DNA of 64,000 nt. Origin: an uncultured Rhodopila sp. Its GTDB lineage: Bacteria; Pseudomonadota; Alphaproteobacteria; Acetobacterales; Acetobacteraceae. This document shows positions 63,801-64,000 of the stretch, one piece after another; the stretch's first letter is position 1; each line of letters starts with the position of its first letter. Both the position numbers and the translations under genes were made by a program. Location of the stretch: assembly GCF_903944925.1 (NCBI RefSeq), contig NZ_CAJATU010000110.1:111882-175881 (forward strand). Reading direction: 5' to 3'. The notes beneath the pieces were generated by a model. That model ran no database searches and was not told the DNA's origin. It saw only the letters and a list, made by a program, of their open reading frames with translations.

Positions 63801-63860
63801 TTGCGTCGAGAGTTCGCCAGCGTGTGGGACGCCATCGAGGATACCCCGGCCGAAGCGGCT
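63801..63860 (+). pseudogene. HigA-like XRE antitoxin N-terminal fragment
   Basis: One plus-strand frame reads EFASVWDAIEDTPAEAA, the signature at the start of a common family of XRE (HigA-like) antitoxins (…SVWDAIEDTPEEAANM…). It has no proper start, and similarity ends at once afterwards, with no helix-turn-helix. It appears to be a fossil of a toxin-antitoxin gene. The rest of the window to 64000 shows nothing recognisable. Confidence 0.45.
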
Positions 63861-64000
63861 AGTCCGAGCTTCCCTCTTGCTCTTACTTTAATCCGGCGGA
63901 ACTCTTGGAAAAACCGCCCAGGACCATCCATAAACGTAGCCATGTAATTCACAGCTATGTGATTGTACTTTCCGGGCCGGATCGACTCCATTCCAGCCAT

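Noticed and set aside
63761..64000. 79-codon minus-strand frame at the right edge
   Set aside because: Basic, without family features, and antisense to a better match (the antitoxin fragment).

Overview
The window is high-GC DNA, most likely from an alphaproteobacterium of the Rhodospirillales/Acetobacteraceae type. This is inferred from gene content: an aerobic-type cobalamin cluster built on CobN, BluB, CobE and CobL, a PPi-dependent phosphofructokinase, Family 2A encapsulin genes, and alphaproteobacterial toxin-antitoxin families. No rRNA, tRNA, CRISPR array or intact insertion sequence was recognised.

Region 1 (1-12.3 kb, minus strand) holds three tandem paralogous genes for very long glycine/serine/asparagine-rich beta-repeat surface proteins. 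They share a signal-peptide region and a promoter with the same -35/-10 geometry, but two of them end in different export devices: one in a PEP-CTERM tail, the other in a poly-glycine linker and an autotransporter barrel. The third runs off the left edge.

Region 2 (12.6-24.2 kb) is mostly housekeeping: a DUF883 protein, a glutamate-receptor-like ligand-gated channel with an altered pore filter, nitronate monooxygenase, aspartokinase, UbiG, LpxB, a secreted PHB depolymerase, a REC-EAL-LuxR regulator and acetate kinase.

Region 3 (24.3-31 kb) is accessory. It has remnants of MazE- and HicB-type antitoxins, a truncated and an intact PemK-like toxin, a Phd-type antitoxin with its promoter and operator, an Mrr restriction endonuclease, an unknown membrane protein, and a VWA-domain gene with a truncated second copy on the other side of a NYN-domain gene.

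Region 4 (30.8-38.9 kb) has AMP nucleosidase, a three-gene periplasmic redox operon (DUF5666-like protein, cytochrome b561, molybdopterin oxidoreductase), a methyltransferase, a GGDEF-hemerythrin protein and PPi-phosphofructokinase.

Region 5 (38.9-59.5 kb) is the cobalamin cluster: cobC, cobD, cobQ, cobO, an OprB-type porin, a cobalamin riboswitch, cobW, cobN, cobH, cobI, cobJ, cobK, cobL, cobE, cobM, cbiD, cobA, cobB and bluB. Together these cover most steps from uroporphyrinogen III to adenosylcobyric acid and the lower ligand. No cobG, cobZ, cobF, cobS, cobT, cobP, cobU or cobV was seen. Paired palindromic elements are scattered in and around the cluster, and two of them are read in frame inside cobN.

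Region 6 (59.9-63.8 kb) is the most striking system: a Family 2A encapsulin shell gene, a cysteine desulfurase with a roughly 270-residue disordered repeat-bearing N-terminal extension (the expected cargo-loading domain), and a serine O-acetyltransferase. This is a compact operon for a sulfur-handling protein nanocompartment.
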